9,252 nucleotides of DNA. Origin: JADFOB01 sp964651325. Its GTDB lineage: Bacteria > Planctomycetota > Phycisphaerae > UBA1845. The stretch is from the NCBI GenBank assembly GCA_964651325.1, contig CAZYXP010000158.1, positions 1 to 9,252 of the forward strand, given 5' to 3'. Shown here one piece after another: positions 6,389 to 9,252 of this stretch. The notes beneath the pieces are model-generated. The model saw nothing but the letters and a program-made list of their open reading frames with translations. It was not told the DNA's origin and did not search any database. The number at the start of each line of letters is the position of its first letter. The first letter of the stretch is position 1. The translations under genes and the position numbers were made by a program.

Positions 6389-6710
6389 CCGAGACCGTGC
6401 ATTCGCCGCGCGACGTGCGATGGGCAGGTGACGCAGCTCCGGCGGGAGGGCGGCGCCGACTCAGTGCCGCTGGCGACAGCTTGCGGACCACGCGCCTTAT
6501 CCCATGCCCGCATCCCGATCCCATGCGCTCTCGCTTCCACGTCTTGCGTCGTTGAGATTTGTTTCAGCCCCGGCGGTTAGCCTGATCGATCAGATGTCGC
6601 TATCGTGTAGCGCGCTGGCAAGCAACGCCGCGCAAGCTGAAGCATGAGGCTCGGAAGCGGTAATTCGGGGGCCGTGTGGACGTCCGACCCGGGCGCATGG
6701 CCGAGTAATG

Positions 6711-6738
6711 GCTGATGGCTGATAGCTGAATGCTGATC
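6711..6738 (+). repeat. Heptad tandem repeat, four units
   Basis: Four consecutive seven-base units read GCTGATG, GCTGATA, GCTGAAT and GCTGATC. Short heptad repeats of this type are known from intergenic DNA of cyanobacteria and, I believe, of other large genomes. The array ends 82 bases before the lipoate-ligase-like start codon. Confidence 0.7.
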
Positions 6739-6820
6739 GCCGACACCGCTCAGGTTACCCGGCAAGAGGTCGTCGGTGCAGCGCAAGGCTCAAACGCATG
6801 ATGGAGGTGGCCTAAGACGC

Positions 6821-7585
6821 ATGAATTCGTCAGAGGAATATGGAAACGCGTTGCGGCTCATCATCGACGGCCCGCTCGATGGGCCGGACAACATGGCACG
6901 CGACGAGGCGCTCATGCTGTGCGTGGGCGCGGGGCAATCCCCGCCGACGCTGCGACTTTATCAATGGGATCCGCCGACGATTTCGCTCGGCTATTTTCAA
7001 CCGTTTGAAGCGATCGCGTCTTTGCCGGAGCCCGAAGCGTCGCTGACCGTCGTGCGACGGCTGACGGGCGGCGGGGCGATTCTGCACGATCGCGAGTTGA
7101 CCTATTCGCTGATGCTTCCCGCGGTCCATCCGCTGGTCAAGGGGCATCCCAACCGCCTTTACGAGGTCGCGCACGACGCCGTGATCCAATGCTTCAAGGC
7201 GCAGGGCATCGACGCGAACCGCGGCGGCAAGACGGACGATTCCGGTCCGGCCAAGGGGCCGTTCTTCTGCTTTTCCAGGCGGCATTGCTTCGACGTGCTC
7301 ATCGGGAACGACAAAGTCACCGGCAGCGCCCAACGTAGAACCAAGACCGCGCTGCTGCAACACGGTTCGATCATCCTGGCGTCCAGGTATGCGCAGCAAG
7401 CAACCGCCTCGCCAGACCTACCCTACAACGACGCCGTCGCGGCACTCCAGAAATCCTTTCCGGCGACGTTTGCGGCGCTGACGGGTCTGGCGCTGCGCAA
7501 CGACGATTGGACTGTCGGGGAACTGGGTAAGAGCTGCGAATTAAGGGCCAAGTACGCAGAGAGCGAATGGGCGCGGCGGGTTTAG
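6821..7585 (+). CDS. Lipoate-protein ligase A family protein, LipM-like
   Basis: This 254-residue protein belongs to the biotin/lipoate A/B ligase fold. The binding loop RRLTGGGAILHD (79-90), Lys165 within KVTGSAQRR (165-173) and LQHGSIIL (179-186) are conserved features. The fold attaches lipoate or octanoate to lipoyl domains such as GcvH and dehydrogenase E2 subunits in the cytoplasm. Length fits the LipM/LipL class better than E. coli LplA (about 338 residues), which has an extra C-terminal domain. Cys150 lies 15 residues before the conserved Lys, the spacing I recall for the catalytic cysteine of octanoyltransferase LipM; this suggests transferase rather than ATP-dependent ligase activity. 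ATG 6821 is preceded by GGAGG at a long spacing (13 bases); GTG 6776 in frame is a less likely alternative. No lipA or lipB is nearby. Confidence 0.85.
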   Translation: MNSSEEYGNALRLIIDGPLDGPDNMARDEALMLCVGAGQSPPTLRLYQWDPPTISLGYFQPFEAIASLPEPEASLTVVRRLTGGGAILHDRELTYSLMLPAVHPLVKGHPNRLYEVAHDAVIQCFKAQGIDANRGGKTDDSGPAKGPFFCFSRRHCFDVLIGNDKVTGSAQRRTKTALLQHGSIILASRYAQQATASPDLPYNDAVAALQKSFPATFAALTGLALRNDDWTVGELGKSCELRAKYAESEWARRV

Positions 7586-7691
7586 CTTGGTTGGGGGCAC
7601 TTCGGACGCACCATTTCGGGGGGGAACGCGTTTGGCGGCGTCCACGGAGCGTCGGAGCCCCGTTTACGGGGCATTCCCGCGAAGCGGGCTA
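7586..7691. repeat. Hairpin pair after the ligase-like gene
   Basis: Two hairpins lie in tandem: GCCCCG-TTTA-CGGGGC (7657-7672) and CCCGC-GAA-GCGGG (7676-7688). They directly abut repeat copy C. Either might help end transcription of the upstream gene, though no T-run follows. Confidence 0.55.
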
Positions 7692-7805
7692 CTAGCAGTA
7701 CAGCGCAAAGTCGTCACAAACCCGGAGCGCAGGCATCTTGCCTGCATCATCATCGCGGGTCGTGCAGGCTGGAAGCCTGCGCTCCGAACGACGTTGTACT
7801 GCTAG
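7692..7805 (-). repeat. Cruciform repeat, copy C (114 bp, inverted)
   Basis: Copy C is the same element as copies A and B in the opposite orientation. Its hairpins are at 7729-7745 and 7764-7780. The ends are perfect CTAGCAGTACA inverted repeats. Compared with A and B it lacks five bases (GCGCA) in the arm near 7795, which shortens one side of the outer stem. Confidence 0.85.
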
Positions 7806-8354
7806 GCCGGTTCTTCAGGGCCGGTCAAAACGCTCGGTCAAAGTCTGCCCCAGCCCGTTTCAACGGGCTTACCCCAAGCCAAGAAAGCCCGTTGAAACGG
7901 GCTGACGATCAATGGGAGAGGGGCCATTCCCGGGCGTAGAACGCCCGGGCTAACAGCCCTTCGGGAAAGACCGCTTAAGCGGCCTGCATACACGAGCCCC
8001 CGAAGACACCTCGTAATCACATTGCTCGGCGTGACAGGCGAGGCCCGCGCTGATCCTGTCACGCACCGTTCGGCGGGTTTACGGTCGAAATCTGCCGAAC
8101 TGAGAGGGGGGTGGCCATATTCTGTGGCAACATCGTTCCGGGTCATGCCGTGAGGCGCGTTCAACTCACTTCAGGGCCGAGGAAATCAGGTAGGCTCCGC
8201 CCGATGCGAGTCGCTGCGGAATTCGCCCTTTGGGCGAAGGAACCCGCCCTACCCGTGCGTGCCACAATCGCTGGTCACACCCCTTCTTCCCGTCCCCCGT
8301 ACTTCTCACTTGACGTGACGCGGCGATCCGGTATTGCGTATCTCCACGAGCGAT
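7806..8354. repeat. Cluster of dispersed palindromes
   Basis: No gene is supported in this stretch. Successive inverted repeats are AGCCCGTT-TC-AACGGGCT (7852-7869), its mirrored partner (7886-7903), CCCGGGCGT-AGA-ACGCCCGGG (7929-7949), CCGCTTAAGCGG (about 7971-7982), GCGTGACAGG with CCTGTCACGC (8029-8038 and 8055-8064), and TTCGCCC-TTT-GGGCGAA (8222-8238). The first two hairpins together form one larger inverted repeat. Open frames here run through these repeats and have no protein-like signal. Confidence 0.65.
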
Positions 8355-8383
8355 TTGTCGTAAGCCCGGCGGGATTCTATGCT
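8355..8383 (+). promoter_or_regulatory. Candidate promoter of the ECF sigma gene
   Basis: TTGTCG (8355-8360) and TATGCT (8378-8383) are 17 bases apart, each matching four of six sigma-70 consensus bases. Transcription would begin near 8390, about 77 nt before GTG 8467. The match is modest. Confidence 0.3.
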
Positions 8384-8466
8384 TATCGTTCTTGGCGTTG
8401 GGGGGCAGCCGCGTGGCGTGTGCCGGTTGCTTCGTCCGATTTTTCTGTCTTTTTCTGTGGAATAAG

Positions 8467-9228
8467 GTGTCCGACTCAAACGTCCCTAATCCGGAGGTAG
8501 GTGCCCACGCCGATCCGAACGCCGGCACGCGGCCAAGCGCTGATGGCGCGGTGGATCGCGCGATAGCGTCGGACCGAATTGTGACGCCGGACCTGGCGGT
8601 GGCGGAGGTCGCTAGCCGGGCGAGGCGGGGCGACGGTGAAGCCCGACGCTGGCTGTTTGAGCGGTTTCGTGAGGTCGCGTTTCGGGTGGCCTTGCGCATT
8701 ACGGGCAACGAGGCGGACGCGATGGACGTCGTGCAAGACGCCTACATCAAGGCATTCGGATCGCTCGATTCGTTGGCCGATGGCGGGCGGTTCAAGACGT
8801 GGCTGCTGCGGATCGTCAACAACAAAGCGCTGGATCTGCTCCGGTCGCGCAAGGTCCGAAAAGCCGTTTCGCTACAACCCGACGATGAGCAGGATGGCGG
8901 CCTGCAAATTCCCGCGGACACCGAGGATGACCCGTCCGGGGCGCTAAGCGGGCGTGAAACTCAGGAGCGCGTGGCCGCGGCGCTCGAGGCGCTGCCGCCG
9001 GATCAGCGGTCGGTGTTGTCGCTGTTCGCGGCCGGGTCGATGACCTACGGCGAAATCGCCGAGACTGTCGGCGTGCCGCTGGGCACGGTGATGAGCCGGC
9101 TCTATCGGGCACGTCGGCAGATGAAAGAAATGCTCCCCGAGTATGACGTGGCGGCGCGAAAAAAGGCACCGCGAAAAGGGCCTGTTCGAAATGGGGGCGG
9201 CGGGGCCGGGGCAAGGAAAAAGCCATGA
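8467..9228 (+). CDS. ECF-type RNA polymerase sigma factor
   Basis: Numbering from GTG 8467 gives 253 residues. Sigma region 2 spans about 45-132 and includes DVVQDAYIKAFGSLDSL (87-103, -10 recognition and core binding) and RFKTWLLRIVNNKALDLLR (108-126). Region 4 spans about 167-223, with LPPDQRSVLSL (176-186) and the -35-binding helix-turn-helix TYGEIAETVGVPLGTVMSRL (193-212). No region 1.1 or 3 is present, so this is an ECF factor. A basic, Gly-rich tail (about 230-253) and a polar N-terminal extension of some 40 residues are unusual. The start is uncertain: GTG 8467 has GGAA four bases upstream, while GTG 8551 and GTG 8581 give shorter, more typical lengths but lack good ribosome-binding sites. 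Its stop overlaps the next start (ATGA), suggesting co-translation with a partner. Confidence 0.9.
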   Translation: MSDSNVPNPEVGAHADPNAGTRPSADGAVDRAIASDRIVTPDLAVAEVASRARRGDGEARRWLFERFREVAFRVALRITGNEADAMDVVQDAYIKAFGSLDSLADGGRFKTWLLRIVNNKALDLLRSRKVRKAVSLQPDDEQDGGLQIPADTEDDPSGALSGRETQERVAAALEALPPDQRSVLSLFAAGSMTYGEIAETVGVPLGTVMSRLYRARRQMKEMLPEYDVAARKKAPRKGPVRNGGGGAGARKKP

Positions 9229-9252
9229 CCGGGCGGTTTGACAAGTCGGACA
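9225..9252 (+). CDS. Start of the gene after the ECF sigma factor (partial)
   Basis: ATG 9225 overlaps the sigma-factor stop by four bases (ATGA), and AAGGA lies seven bases before it, inside the sigma gene. Only nine codons (MTGRFDKSD) are visible before the window ends, so no domain can be assigned. Genes in this position after ECF factors are often anti-sigma factors, which makes that a reasonable guess from context alone. Confidence 0.55.

Larger units (their letters stand above)
6259..6820. other. Divergent intergenic region
   Basis: This 562-bp region lies between the divergent membrane-protein and lipoate-ligase-like genes. It holds a candidate promoter for the former (6360-6388), a perfect 12-bp palindrome CTGATCGATCAG (6582-6593) that could be an operator, and a seven-base tandem repeat (6711-6738). 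Short frames in it show no domain-like content, and no RNA gene is recognisable. Confidence 0.5.

Noticed and set aside
6830..7399. A 189-codon minus-strand frame opposite the lipoate-ligase-like gene.
   Set aside because: It is a shadow of a gene with clear catalytic motifs on the plus strand and has no recognisable domain.
7852..7949. Possible CRISPR array from the repeated AGCCCGTT hairpins.
   Set aside because: There are only two related units, mirrored rather than direct, with no regular spacers and no cas genes.
8493..8566. A 21-codon upstream frame starting at GTG 8501 after GGAGG, before the sigma-2 region.
   Set aside because: The spacing from GGAGG to GTG is only three bases, and the frame overlaps likely sigma-factor coding sequence.

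Overview
The window looks like a piece of a GC-rich bacterial chromosome, most likely from the Planctomycetota. The grounds are indirect: an FG-GAP/VCBS-type lipoprotein, an ECF sigma factor that appears to overlap a downstream gene, GTG and TTG starts, and wide intergenic gaps full of palindromic repeats. No rRNA or other taxonomic marker is present, so the assignment is an inference. My gene calls cover only about 62 % of the window, which is low for a bacterium. The remainder is mostly short inverted repeats.

Layout, left to right. (1) The N-terminal half of a secreted FG-GAP lipoprotein on the minus strand (1-585, cut by the window edge). (2) A repeat-bearing gap with repeat copy A (898-1016), followed on the plus strand by a GGQ release-factor-like protein (1035-1571) and a MoaB/MogA molybdopterin adenylyltransferase (1777-2286) with its own candidate promoter. 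(3) A 620-bp convergent gap with repeat copy B (2548-2666) and other hairpins. (4) Four minus-strand genes read right to left: a three-helix membrane protein (6258-5866), a DUF192 exported protein (5725-5234), an RsbU/SpoIIE-type PP2C phosphatase with a degenerate receiver domain (5007-3817), and an Hsp20 small heat-shock protein (3353-2907) preceded by a sigma-54-like promoter. (5) On the plus strand, a lipoate/octanoate transferase of the LplA/LipM fold (6821-7585), an 880-bp palindrome-rich gap with repeat copy C (7692-7805), an ECF sigma factor (about 8467-9228), and the first codons of an ATGA-overlapping gene at the right edge, possibly its anti-sigma factor.

The genes do not form one pathway. 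They look like housekeeping and stress functions: ribosome rescue, molybdenum cofactor, lipoylation, protein folding, and partner-switching or ECF regulation. No defence, phage, CRISPR or biosynthetic system is visible. The most distinctive feature is the 114-119 bp repeat family. Its three copies have 18-23 bp terminal inverted repeats, two conserved internal hairpins and base changes that keep stem pairing. Other points worth checking are the sigma-54-like promoter before hsp20, the LipM-type cysteine in the ligase-like protein, the phospho-acceptor-less receiver on the PP2C phosphatase, and the C-terminal extension of the GGQ protein.
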